64,000 bases of DNA from Echiichthys vipera. Taxonomy: Eukaryota; Chordata; Actinopteri; Perciformes; Trachinidae. This document shows, piece after piece, positions 36,331-47,812 of the stretch; the stretch's first letter is position 1; every line of letters begins with the position of its first letter. The stretch covers positions 10,006,298-10,070,297 of the forward strand of contig OY829654.1 of assembly GCA_963691815.1 (NCBI GenBank), read 5' to 3'. The notes beneath the pieces are model-generated. The model did no database searches, was not told the DNA's origin, and was given only the letters and a program-made list of their open reading frames with translations. Position numbers and translations under genes: made by a program.

Positions 36331-36575
36331 ACTTTGTTGGTGATACGGGTAAGGTCAAGACAGATGTCCGTCCTCCACAGAGCTGGGTCTGTCCAGGTTC
36401 CTGTCTGTTATAGGGAAGGTTTTCGTTGCCACCGTACTCTACAGAGGAATTGTTGGGTCTATGTTTATCATAAATAAGTCATAGAGTGTGGTCTTTACCT
36501 AGTTTGTAAAGTGTCCTGAGATAACTTTTGTTATGATTTGGCACTATAAATAAAATTGAATTGAATTGATACAAA
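36331..36575 (+). mobile_element. Teleost interspersed repeat (LINE/SINE 3' end)
   Basis: The stretch ending TGAGATAACTTTTGTTATG, GGCACTATAAATAAAATTG and a short TTGAA tail is a 3' end type very common in fish genomes. Family name uncertain. Confidence 0.5.
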
Positions 36576-37081
36576 AATGAAAAGGAACTAGCCACACCCT
36601 CTTCCAAATAATGCAGTATAATGAGAATGCCAGAAAATCTGCCACAAGGTGTTATTGTCTTTAAATTCAGAACGCATTTTCTAATGTGTTTATTTGTACA
36701 TTTGCTGCTCATAACATCAGTGTCATTTATATAAAGAGAACATGTAAATCCAGGTGCCTCGTTTTGTTTTTTTCAAAACTTTTTATTAAGTCCAACATAA
36801 CAAGAGAATAGCACACAACACAATAAGATTGGTTATGGTGACACGTATTACACTGACTGTTAACCTAATATGTCATCATTTACCTCTTCAGTCTCACTGT
36901 TTCTTCGCCTGTCTCGTCTTTCTAGGTTGTTCTCTTGCTTTCTTGTTTATGAATGCTTTTGTGTTCCCCTGTCCTATCTCTGAGCTTGTTTTTCTCCTCT
37001 CTCCGTTTGTCCTCATCTCTGAGCTGTCATCGGTGAGAGCGTCCGCTGTATCGTTACCCGTAGAGCACAAACAGTGTAGAC

Positions 37082-38988
37082 CATAGACATATAAAGAGTA
37101 GACGCCGCATCGAACGTTGGGCCGCGAGAAATGCGGCCGCCATCTTGGACATGTCATTCTACCAGATAAGTTCTATGATTGACTAGTTGAGCCTATGAGT
37201 TGAGCAGCAGAAGGAACAAGATGCCAGAGCACTGTGCAGCGTATTCCTGCTCTAATCTAATATTACAATATTACAATTCATAATCAGTACGGTACAGTAC
37301 AATTTTAAACAATTATACATAAATCCATGCATTTTTGAATGTTATAGTGAGTCCCTCAGGCTGTGGCAGGTAGATACATATTTAGCTGCCAGAGGAGCTG
37401 CTGTCCCTTACTTTATTATTATTATCTCGTCACAGTAGAGGCGTGGAGATTAGCCTCTGTGGGAATGTTAGTTAATTTACCCCCGGCCAGATGTGTGTGT
37501 GTGTGTGCGCGCGCGCGTGTGTGTGTGTGTGTGTGCATGCCTGTGTAGATATGAAAGGAGAAGCAGGGAGGAGAGGGGTTGTCGTACACGTGGCCTAGTG
37601 TAAATGGATTGCATATCCAGCAGTAGGTCAGCGGAGGATGTGCTGTGGTTTCATGAGAGGAAGACACTTCAGAGACAGTTAATCTCAGGTCACCTCAGAT
37701 ATTCTCAGTTTTGTTTTTTTAAATATTGAACATGACATTGAGATGAATTATGAGATAATTTTTCATGTCATGTCACTTTTTTTTTAAGTTTAGACTATCA
37801 AAGGAGAAGTGGCAGAATCTGATCAATATCCTTTGCTGTTAAACTGTTTCATCAAACAGGAGCAACATGATGTGGGCTTTATTATAAAGAATGAATCAGA
37901 GATTTAACATGTATTTCCACTCTGTGCCCGATATTCTCACAGCTGAACAAAATGTTCCACACATTTTTACTTGGTTCTCCACATCTCCACTTGAAAGCAG
38001 GACGAACGTCACATGTGTGTAAACCAGAACTGATGAGTCCAGGCTTTTTTAGTTCAGTTGTACCACAGAAGTTGAAACAGTCTGAAAAGAAAAAATCATA
38101 CATTTATTTTACTAAGGAAAAATCTTAAATCGTTTGTATTATTAAAATGGATATTACTGAACTATGCCCCGCGTTTTTGTTTGCACATTAAATACAATTA
38201 CTACATAATTAAAATATGTAATAAAGAAGACATTCACATAATTAGACCTTGCCTAAAAACAAAGGACACTACACAGTCATTTTAGACACTATACAAAGTA
38301 CTCCTACAACATCACACTTACCAATGAGAGCTACACTCTCATTGGTAATTGTGCAAGAACAAAACAGTGTGAAAATGATCGATTTAACAAAATGTTGTAT
38401 ATATTTTTATAGCGCACACACTCGCTCAAATGTGGACCCTCCCTCTCCTCTCCACTACCACGACTATACGACTGGCAGAGCATGGGTCATTTCTGAATAT
38501 TTATAAACATATAGGGTTCGGCTCTTGTTTTTGTTTTTTAGTGCTTTAAATGGAAGTGTGTCTATTTGACTTGTATTTAGATGTGTCCAAAATGTCATCT
38601 CTCTCTCTGACCTAATTGTATTGATACTCTTGATTTATATGTATTTTAATTTTCTGTGTGTGTGTGAGTGTGTGTGTGAGAGAGAGAGAAAGAGAGAGAG
38701 AGATTTATGTATTCATGTATGAAATACAGCCTATTAATACTCTATAAATGATTTCTATTGTTGTGTTTATATTTATAGTGTTTGTAAAACACCTATCATA
38801 GATCACATGTATCATATATCAGAATATTCTATTACTGTTAATCCCACTATGAATATTAAAATACGCCGAACCGTGTCCTGTCCTTACACTGAGTGGAGCG
38901 GGCGACCGGTCCAAGATGGCGGCCCCACCGCTCGTCAGCGCCAATAGGCCCAACGTTCGATGAGGCGTCTACTCTTTATATGTCTATG
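37082..38988. mobile_element. Non-autonomous hAT-like DNA transposon (1.9 kb)
   Basis: Terminal inverted repeats of 42 nt, 37082-37123 and 38947-38988, starting CATAGACATATAAAGAGTAG with a single mismatch. Both ends are flanked by the perfect 8-bp direct repeat GTGTAGAC (37074-37081 and 38989-38996). An 8-bp target duplication points to the hAT superfamily. Inside: the GT/GC microsatellite at 37491-37535, a GT/GA repeat at 38657-38703 and AT-rich DNA, with no transposase frame. A second shared motif (GCCGCCATCTTGGA) follows both inverted repeats. Confidence 0.82.
37491..37535 (+). repeat. (GT)n(GC)n(GT)n tract inside the hAT-like element
   Basis: Alternating purine-pyrimidine with a central GCGCGCGCGC core, a sequence type that can adopt Z-DNA. 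Confidence 0.9.
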
Positions 38989-39485
38989 GTGTAGACGGCT
39001 GCTCTTGATCCGCAGACGGTCCCGCTGCCACCGCGGTTCCTGTAGAAAAGCTTGATAGCTTTGGCAGCTTTGATAAAAACTTCTGCCCCTCTTCTTATTT
39101 TTCTGTGAACAGCTTTCGTATATTCCCTCCATATCTGTCTCGTGTTATCTCCCCTCTCTCTCTTACCGCTATTTACTGTTTTGAATTTTACGCCGTGATC
39201 ATTTCCGCAGACGTGCAGTGCGATGCGTAACATGGAATAGTCCATCTAGTGCAGACTGAAGTGGGGTGCACGGTTAGCGGAAAGACCGTCAAAACATGAG
39301 TAATTGATCAAATTAGACATCTCGACAATATTATTGTGAAGAGATTTTTTTTAATAAAAAACAATAAATATGGGAACAAATAATATAAAGTGGACATTTT
39401 GGGGGCCCCAAAAGGCGCCTTGTATGGGACCTGGAGCTCCAGGCACATGCCTGGTTTGCCTAATAGTACGGCCCGCCTCTGCGTA

Positions 39486-40858
39486 CAGTACCTTGCTAAA
39501 GTATTCACCCCCCTTGGCTTTTTAACTGTTTTTTTTTTTTTTTACATTACAGCCTTTAGTTTGATGTTTTTCAAATTTGAATTGTATGTGATAGATCAGA
39601 ACACAATAGTCTAAGTTGGTGAAGTGAAATGAGAAAAATATATACATAAAACAATTTTTTAGAAATAAAAAAACTGAAAATTGGCATATGCTTATTTATT
39701 CACCCCCTTTGCCATGAAGCCCATAAAAAGCTCTGGTGCAACCAAATACCTTCAGAAGTCACACAATTAGTGAAATGATGGCCACCTGTGTGCAATCTAA
39801 GTGTCATGATGTGTGCATATACATACACACCTTTTTTGAAATCTCCCAGAGGCTGCAACACCTATGCAAAAGGCACCACTAACCAAACACGCCATGAAGA
39901 CCAAGGAACTCTTCAAAAAAGTAAGGGACAATGTTGTTGAGTAGTACAAGTCAGGGTTAGATTATAAGAAAATATTAAAATCTTTGATTATCCCCAGGAG
40001 CACCATCAAATCTATCATAACCAAATGGAAAGAACATGGCACAACAGCAAACCTGCGGCCGCCCACTGCAAACCGAGCAAGGAGGGCATTGATCATAGAG
40101 GCAGCACAGAGACCTAAGGTAACCCTGGAACCCCAAAATGGCACGTTTTGAGTTTTGAGAGACTCCCAAAATGTATGCAGGAAGGTGCTCTGGTCTGATA
40201 AAAAATTAAAAAAATTAATAAAATTGAACTTTTTGGCCATCAAAGAAAACGCTATGTCTGTCACAAACCCAACATATCGCATCACCCAAAGAACACCATC
40301 CAGCAGCTGGGACTGGGAAACTTGTCAGAGTTGAGGGAAAGTTGGATGGTGCTAAATGCAGGGATATTCACAAACACACTGCTAAGGCAACACTTGAGTG
40401 GTTTAAGGGGAAACATGTAAATGTGTTGGAATGGCCTAGTCAAAGTCCAGACCTCAAACTGATTGAAAATCTATGGTTAGACTGAAAGATTGCTGTTCAC
40501 AAGCGCAAACCGTGCAACTTGAAGGAGCTGGAGCAGTTTTGCAAGGAAGAATAGGCAAAATTCCCAGTGGTAAGATGTATAAAGGTCATAGAGAAGTATC
40601 CAAAGCGACTTGGAGCTGTGATTGCCGGAAAAAGGTGGCTCTACAAAGTATTGATTTTAAGGAGTGAATGGTTATGCACATTTACTTTTTTCTGTCATTT
40701 TGTCCTATTTGTTGTTTGCTTTACAATAAATAAATCTTCAAAGTTGTCGGCATGTTCAGTAAATTAAATGATGCAAATCCTCAATCTATTTTAATTCTAG
40801 GATTGTATGGCAACAAAACATAAACGCCAAGGGCGGTGAATAGTTTTGCAAGGTACTG
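39486..40858 (+). mobile_element. Tc1/mariner element with decayed transposase
   Basis: Ends CAGTACCTTGC... and ...GCAAGGTACTG are inverted copies, each flanked by the TA target (39484-39485, 40859-40860). The interior holds broken transposase pieces on the plus strand: a helix-turn-helix part near 39890-40130 (PRSTIKSIITKWKEHGTT), and a C-terminal DDE part near 40385-40665 (VLEWPSQSPDLKLIENLW). The middle is deleted or scrambled and stops interrupt it. Confidence 0.85.
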
Positions 40859-40860
40859 TA

Positions 40861-41290
40861 TATAAACTTTATTTAACCAGGTTTGTCCCATTGAGATACA
40901 AGATCTCTTTTGCAAGGGAGACCTGGGGCCTGTTTCACAAAGCAGGTTTAGTGAAAACTCTGAGTATGTTAACCCTGAAATGAGGGAAACTCTGAGTTTT
41001 CCGTTTCAAAAAGGGAGGTAACTCAAACCAGAGACAGAGGGGTAACTCTAGCCTGTTTCACAAAGAGAGGTAACTTAACCTCTCGGTCAGTTACCATGGT
41101 AACATGCTCTCTGAAACTAACCTGGTCGGGACCAGGTTTTTCTCAGAAAACCGTGAGTTTCTCTCTGTCTCCGCCCTCTTTCAGCCACACACGGCGTTTG
41201 ATTTCCTCATTCATACAGTCAGCGGGCGAGTTTTGGCGTAGAAAGATTAAAAATGTAACACAATGGAACAGCTACAATTTCAGATGCCAG
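40861..41290. mobile_element. Interspersed repeat pieces: fish repeat and Harbinger-like end
   Basis: 40861-40925 carries the common fish motif ACCAGGTTTGTCCCATTGAG. From 40926 the sequence GGGCCTGTTTCACAAAGCAGG resembles the terminal repeat of PIF/Harbinger elements; the piece ends against the LINE at about 41285 and the other terminus was not found. Confidence 0.4.
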
Positions 41291-42000
41291 CGTTAAAAAC
41301 AAAGGCTCCAAAATATCTGGTCCTGGTGTTTTTTAAGGATCAGAGTCTTTAAGAGCTTTAGCAACCTCTGCTGTAGAAAAAGGTGTGAAATTAAAAGCCT
41401 GAACGTTACCAGGGGTCCTATCAACCAGTGGAGGGTCAGAGACCTTTTCACAAGGTGTGGGTTGTTTCGAAAGGTTTTTAGAGTTAAACAAGAACCCAGA
41501 GGAAATAAAATGTTTGTTAAAACAGTTTAGTATGTCTGTTCTCTCAGTTACTCTGCTGCCATCAATCAGCATACTGGAAGGAAGATGAACTGATTTAGAG
41601 GTAAACAACAGGGACTTAATTGCTTTCCAAAATTTCTTTGGATTTTTCAGACTTTCAGTAGTCGTGGACAAGTAAAATTCAGCCTTTGTATTTCGAAGAA
41701 GAGAGGTAAATTTATTTCTTAGTTGTCTAAAATAAAGCCAGTCAGTTTCTAAGCCTGATTTACGTGCCCTGGCCCATGTAGAATTTCGCTCATGCAGAAC
41801 TTCTGCTAGTCTGGATGTAAACCATGGGTTATCATGACCTTTAATTCTGAATTTGCGCAGGGGGGCATGTTTGTTAATAATGTGACTGAACTTCCATGAA
41901 AGTAACTCCAAGCCAATTCAACATCATCAAAAAAAGCAATCCTTTCCCAGTCAAAATGATAAAGGTCATGCAGGAAAGCTTGTTCAACAAACATTCTTGC
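41285..42000 (-). mobile_element. LINE fragment (L2/jockey-like): endonuclease-RT linker and RT start
   Basis: The minus strand encodes HDLYHFDWERIAFFDD, then after a frameshift near 41895 a 190-residue frame with HDNPWFTSRLAEVLHERNS and NPKKFWKAIKSL, then an in-frame stop near 41333 followed by KTPGPDILEPLF. This is the region between endonuclease and reverse transcriptase. It is truncated at both ends and inactive. Confidence 0.75.
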
Positions 42001-43330
42001 TGTATAATATATATATATATTAATATGGTTGAATACAAACCATATTGTATAAAAAATGGACGCAGCCCCTCCGCCAGGGCCCGTTCTCTCAACTTGATCC
42101 AATCATATTCGCCTCTGGGAGCCGCCATCTTGTCGGACTTTGACTCCTCCTCATTTCCTCTTACCAAAAAAAGGGCATTGATGTGACATTGGGGGGGAGG
42201 GAGATACGACGGTCCGCTAGAGGTTTACAGAATTAGCCACATTAGCTCCACCGCCCGGGAGCTAGGCTAACAGAACCAGTTACTAGATAAATGGGAGTGG
42301 GAGCCTCCTGTCTCTGGAAAACCAGCTCAGCGAGTCAAGTGCAGGCACTCCCGTATCTCTAGCAGAGATTACACCGGCTCCGGGAGAGAAGTGCAGGCAG
42401 CATTTATGATCTATGATCTAATCTGATATTCAACACAGTACCACGATCATAGACCATTAACCATCGACCCTCACAGCCCGACTCCTCGCGGTGCTCCAGA
42501 TTAGCATCTAGTGTGTTTGTCATAGATAGCAGGCTGTATTGCAAGTCATGGTGCAAGTGCGACTATTTAATTAGCATAACAGAGCTAACATTAACACAGT
42601 GTGGACAGAGTTAGCATGCTAATCCTGACAACTAGCCTCTGGGGCAAAGTGATAGCCAGAGGCTAACTGTCACTCGTGCCCCTGATTATTCATATACTTT
42701 AACCTCCAATGAAATAAAAACTAGCCTGTTACAAAAATATTCAAATTCCTAAGTTTTTCATGGAGATATGACCTTAAAATACAGACTAGAATGTTTTTTT
42801 GGAAACAAGTCCTAAGTAGGTTTAATTATGCTGTAAAAAACGGCCTGTGGGGTCAATAAGAAACTACTCTATTGTGCAAACTACTCCTCCCACTCAGAGA
42901 ACTGCAGTTTTTGGCACTTCGGTATTGGATCAGCCAGGAAGTCGCTGTGGTGGAGGCTTGGTATAAATGGGCCTGGGCTCGGGTGAAAAGGGAGGGGGGA
43001 CAATTACTCTAAAGCACGGGGCATGGTACGAATGGACAGTGTGAGTGCGATCCAAATCTATTTAGTGTATAAAGCCCAGTTCAGACCTAAGATTCGTAAC
43101 AAGATGAGTTGAAACTCTCAACTACTTGCAATATTCAGGTTTGCAATGTTCTGAAAGCTGCCAGTTCAGACCAGTGAGATGAGGCAAGACAGCATATCAT
43201 CTCCATAGAAACAACTCTCTGTACTTCTGTTCTAACCTCCGAGTTTCGTAGCTGGATATAATTTGTAGCATTATAAAATATAAATGAGGAAAGAGATAGT
43301 GAGATACTTGCTTCAGCTGCCTTTCTAGTA
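42001..43330. other. Intergenic, repeat-derived, no gene seen
   Basis: Starts with an AT dinucleotide run (42001-42025). The rest has many short inverted motifs typical of old DNA transposons (for example GTTCAGACC near 43082 and its relatives near 43170) but no coding frame that I can support. Confidence 0.4.
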
Positions 43331-43387
43331 GTGATGAGACGGCGAAAACATGGTTTTATTTCCCTGATTCACTGCTTTGTTCTCGAT

Positions 43388-43390
<3 letters not shown>

Positions 43391-43485
<95 letters not shown>

Positions 43486-43502
43486 ATCTCTCTCTCTCTC
43501 TC
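43391..43502 (+). repeat. (CT)n microsatellite
   Basis: About 110 nt of almost pure CT dinucleotide with one TTC and one TAT interruption. Confidence 0.97.
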
Positions 43503-43580
43503 ATTTTCAATACATTTCATAGGTATAATAAATAACGAAAACTAAATAATGAAATGAAAAAAATAATAATAATAAATAAT

Positions 43581-43602
43581 GTGTGTGTGTGTGTGTGTGT
43601 GC
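43581..43602 (+). repeat. (GT)n microsatellite
   Basis: Pure GT dinucleotide run following an AAT-rich stretch. Confidence 0.95.
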
Positions 43603-43699
43603 TTGCTCTTGCTTGTGAAAAACAATATTGCTAAAGCAAAGCATCAAAATACAATACAAAGTCCAAATACTCAGACATGTTATATAATTATTATTATCA

Positions 43700-43833
43700 C
43701 TCAGCCTCCTTTAACGTCATTAAAGCTAACCTTTAGTGTGGCTTTGCTCTTGATTTAATTAAATTAAATAAACAATTGCCTAATTAGATGTGCCCTAGTT
43801 AGTTTCTATTAACCATTTTCACTAAGTCTAGCC

Positions 43834-43835
<2 letters not shown>
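43700..43835 (+). repeat. Dispersed repeat, inverted copy of 59140-59275
   Basis: The reverse complement of 59140-59275 matches over about 135 nt, including GATTTAATTAAATTAAATAA and CACTAAGTCTAGCCTTG, next to a GT/CA microsatellite in both places. A more diverged relative is upstream of gene A near 30625-30740. Confidence 0.7.
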
Positions 43836-43873
<38 letters not shown>

Positions 43874-43920
43874 GCTTGTGCGTGTGCGTGTGCGTGTGCG
43901 TGTGCGTGTGCGTGTGCGTG
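43835..43920 (+). repeat. (GT)n and (GTGTGC)n microsatellite
   Basis: GT run followed by about eight GTGTGC-type hexamers; alternating purine-pyrimidine throughout. Confidence 0.95.
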
Positions 43921-43984
43921 AGAGAGTTTCGATCATACACTGTCATGGCATGTTAATATATACTGGGCAGCTAAATATGGTCCG

Positions 43985-46620
43985 TCTCTATTTTTAGTTT
44001 TAAGAGATCATTCAGCTCTTTGAACTCAGGATAACGGTGCTGAGCTTGTTAAAATAAAAATTTCTTATGTCATAACATTTTGTACATTGTAGGAGAAAGT
44101 GCATCTCTGTCTCAACCCCCCAACAATGACCACATATTCTGTTGTCTTTTGGCTGCCATGGTTTTTTTGCCTTCCTGTTTCTTTGCCAGTCTATGGTCAC
44201 TGAGCCTGTACTTGGTCAGGATCTGTCTCTGCTTTCTATCTCTGATAGTACAGAGATATTCTACTAATTCATAAGATCTTTGGCCTTTAGTTGTTTATTC
44301 CCAATGGTCCAGATTCTTTACACCGTGATATACACTCAACAAATATATAAACGCAACACTTTTGTTTTTGCTCCCATTTTTCATGAGATGAAATTAAAGA
44401 TCTAAAACTCATTCCAGATACACAATATTACCATTTCTCTCAAAAATTGTTCACAAATCTGTCTAAATGTGTGATAGTGAGCACTTCTGCTTTGCTGAGA
44501 TTTTGAGTTTGCATAACCAAACAATTTCTGCACAAACTGTACAGAAACCATCTCAGGGAAGCTCAACTGCATGCTCGTCGTCCTCATCGGGGTCTTGACC
44601 TGACTCCAGCTCGTCGCCATAACAGACTTGATTGGGCAAATGCTCACATTCGATGGCGTCTGGCACGTTGGAGAGGTGTTCTCTTCACGGATGAATCTCG
44701 GTTTACATTGTTCAGGGCAGATGGCAGACAGCGTGTGTGGTGTCGTGTGGGTGAGCGCTTTGGTGATGTCAATGTTGTGGATTGAGTGGCCCATGGTGGT
44801 GGTGGGGTTATGTTATAGGCAGGCATCTGTTATGGACGAAGAACACAGGTGCATTTTATTGATGGCATTCTGAATGCACAGAGATATGGTGATGAGATCC
44901 TGAGGCCCATTGTTGTGCCATACATCCATGAACATCACCTCATGTTTCAGCAAGATAATGCACGGCCCCATGTTGCAAGGATCTGTACACAATTCTTGGA
45001 AGCTGAAAATGTCCCAGTTCTTGCATGGCCAGCATACTCACCGGACATGTCACCCATTGAGCATGTTTGGGATGCTCTCGACCGTCGTATAGGACAGCGT
45101 GTACCAGTTCCCACTAATATCCAGCAACTTCGCACAGCCATTGAAGAGGAGTGGACCAATATTCCACAGGTCACAATTGACAATCTGATAAACTCTATGC
45201 GAAGGAGATGTGTTGCACTGCATGAGGCGAACGGTGGTCACACCAGATACTGACTGGTTCTGAGTCCCCAGACCCCCAATAAAGTAAAAAAATGTACTGT
45301 ACATTTCAGGGTGGCCTTTTATTGTGGACAGTCTAAGGCACACCTGTGCACTAATCATGATGTCAGATCAGCATCTGGATGTGGCACACCTGTGAGGTGG
45401 GATGGATTATCTCAGCAAAGCAGAAGTGCTCACTATCACACATTTAGACAGATTTGTGAACAATGAGAGAGAAATGGTAATATTGTGTATCTGGTATGAA
45501 TTTTAGATCTTTAAGTCCATCTCATGAAAAATGGGAGCAAAAACAAAAGTGTTGCGTTTATATTTTTGTTGAGTGTAATTTGCTTTACTCTGACTGGTGT
45601 TTGGGGAGCAGTGTTGATGTGATACTGGTCAGACTGTGTCTGAGAGGGGGCAGTTAGCCTATGAATTAACTGACTCTTTTCTGGGCTCAGCTCTTGGGTT
45701 TGGAGGGCTTTGGAGTGGAGGGTGTCTCGGGGGCTGGTTTTCAGGTGGTTAAACAAGTTGAGTGTTCCCTTCTGAATCTTAATTATCAGTGGGTATCTGC
45801 CTAATTCTGCTCTGCATGCATTTGTTGGTGTTTTTCTGTGTATGAGTAAAATGTATCTGCAGAATTCTGCGTGTAAAGATTCTGTTCTGTTCGTCCCAAC
45901 AAGTAAAGCTCTGATGACTGAATGGATCCCATACTTCACAAGCGTGAACGCAATGGGCTGGGTGACACTATTGAATATTGGAAGTGCTGCTCCATAGCTC
46001 TGCTGATGATGCTGTAACGGGTTGTTGGGCAGCAACTAAGGAGGGGGAACGTGGTCTCATCTGGTTTTGTTTCACAATGGTGAGGTGGTGGGCGTGTGGG
46101 GTCCAAGTTGAGCTGTTGTGTCTCCTCACAGCAGGGGGGTGATCAGGGGCTTGTGATGGACCAGAGGAGGTCTGTGATGGTCTCTGTAGAAGGTGGAAGG
46201 ACTTTGTCCTAGCACCGTGTCTTTGAGGGTCTTTGCAAAGGGCAGGGGTTAAGCGTCCTCCTTCACTTTGGCTAACTGAACCAGGAGCACACAGTTTTCT
46301 TTTTTTAGTGTCTCTTCACTTCCTCTTAGTTCAGATATCAAGGCCTGGTGGTCTCTGCTGAGCTGTTGGAGCTCCTCTTGAAGCTGCTTTACAATCTTGT
46401 CTGGGGGGGGCAGAAATCCTGGCTCAGCTCTTTGAATTCAGCAAAGTCCAGCTCCAGTAGGGCCACACTCTCCTTCAGCTGGTTGGTGGAGCTGGCAGGT
46501 GAGGGAGGGGCAGAGATGGACAAGGTGGTGTGGTTTTTTGTTGGGCTGTCTTTGTCTTCACTGTCAGACGCGACATTTAGCTGTTGAATCAGGTGTTGTG
46601 TCTTACGCTCTAAAGCCCAG
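43985..46620 (-). mobile_element. LINE remnant interrupted by a Tc1-like element
   Basis: Read on the minus strand: a coiled-coil ORF1-like piece (KQLQEELQQLSRDHQALISE, broken by stops, about 46620-46250); a C-terminal RT region (46035-45578; LHAEFCRYILLIHRKTPTNA, AELGRYPLIIKIQKGTLNLF); then the Tc1-like element 44333-45575; then the tail of the same LINE (44330-43985) with CGHCWGVETEMHFLLQCTKC, a Cys/His knuckle. Several frameshifts and stops make it inactive. Confidence 0.7.
44333..45575 (+). mobile_element. Tc1-like transposon with 171-nt terminal inverted repeats, defective transposase
   Basis: Terminal inverted repeats of about 171 nt (44333-44503 and about 45405-45575) begin CACTCAACAAA and are flanked by TA (44331-44332, 45576-45577). 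The transposase is on the plus strand and lacks its N-terminus; LFTDESRF carries the first Asp, an in-frame TGA follows near 44786, and the C-terminal part (44849-45253) is open with FQQDNARPHVA and YSPDMSPIEHVWD (second Asp and Glu). The near-identical inverted repeats suggest a fairly young insertion. Confidence 0.88.
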
Positions 46621-47599
46621 CTGCTGGCGATTTGACAAGCGGAGTCGCAATGACAATATCAGCCGGTTTGAGCCCAGGAGAGACTGTTTGTATGCTACTG
46701 AGAAATCCTATGATATGAATGTTACTGCCTTACCTTGTACGTCACCCAGCTGAATGCTGACTTATGGCTATATGTTCTGTATTAAAGCAAACTGCCCTTA
46801 GCTCTGGGTCTGTCTCTCTACGAACCTATGTTGGCGCGCATACCTTAGACCTTTTCTGCAGAAAATACTTTGAAAATAAAACAAGGAGAAAAGCCATCCT
46901 TGTCTGCTCTCATCTCTTTTTGTCTGACTTCTTCTATAACACCTTACAAGTCTCATATTGTAAATAAACATTAATTTACAAGTATTTTGTTAACCATTTA
47001 ATAACTGATTAGCATTTACTCACATTGTTTCAACCATATTTCATCATAGAAGGCCAGCAGTCTCATAATGGGAGCAAATCTCTTCACGTGATTTTTTTTG
47101 TTACATTGCAGAGTAGTTTATTTAACAATGGAGTAGTTGGATTTAAGGTCAAGGAATATTTTTTAAACAAATTTCCCTCCTGTGTCTTCAAATTCATACC
47201 ATTATTTCAATGGCTTTCTTTGGTAGCTTGTTTTCACACTATTTTTTTGTCATTTTTCTTAACACTTGATAGATGAAGAACAACCAACAAGGGACAGTCA
47301 CACATTGAACAAAACCAGAACAAATGTACCAAAATGTATCAGGGAAACTTTTTTAATTGATTGTTGATTATTAGATTATAAAAGTAATAATTTGTAGTAT
47401 ATATTCAGATTAAGATAAATTGCACAAGGTGTGTATATATATATATATATATATATGCAACATCTATGTATTCATTTAAGGGCTGAATGCAATGATGAGT
47501 TAGATACACAACAATTACTCAATCACAACAATTACACATAATTAGCAGAGACAGAAAAATAATTGTCACACCCAGCTGGTTTGCATACACTTACATTTT
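46621..47599. other. Intergenic 3' of gene B, no gene seen
   Basis: AT-rich, with a TA dinucleotide run at 47434-47457. No coding frame I can support. Confidence 0.4.
47434..47457 (+). repeat. (TA)n microsatellite
   Basis: Pure TA alternation, self-complementary. Confidence 0.92.
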
Positions 47600-47605
47600 T
47601 TTATT
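47600..47605 (-). terminator. Candidate poly(A) signal of gene B
   Basis: AATAAA on the minus strand about 210 nt after the stop codon. Another AATAAA lies at 47117-47122. Which is used cannot be told from sequence. Confidence 0.35.
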
Positions 47606-47812
47606 TAGTGTCATAAAGTTTGTGCAATGTATTTCACTGAGGAGAGGAGGAAGTATCTCATGGTTTTGGCATTTCAGTGGTGAAAGGGTGCCATCTGAAA
47701 GTATTAATGCTTTGATATACTATTGTATTTTTTAGATTTTTTTCTATTGTACATGTGTCAATAAGAAAACATATCACCATCTTATGGACAGTGACATTAT
47801 TCATGCCCACAT

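Noticed and set aside
36829..39245. Short frames flanking the hAT-like element (36894-37157 and 38976-39245, minus strand) as a split gene
   Set aside because: Removing the element and one duplication copy joins plausible sequence, but no known domain appears and composition fits repeat DNA.
35441..39480. A 4 kb hAT element between CAGTGGCG (35443) and CGCCTCTG (39474), both near GGGGGCCCC
   Set aside because: The ends look hAT-like and face each other, but the flanking 8 bp differ (ACTATAAG against CGTACAGT) and the right end abuts the Tc1 element directly. Probably two unrelated remnants.
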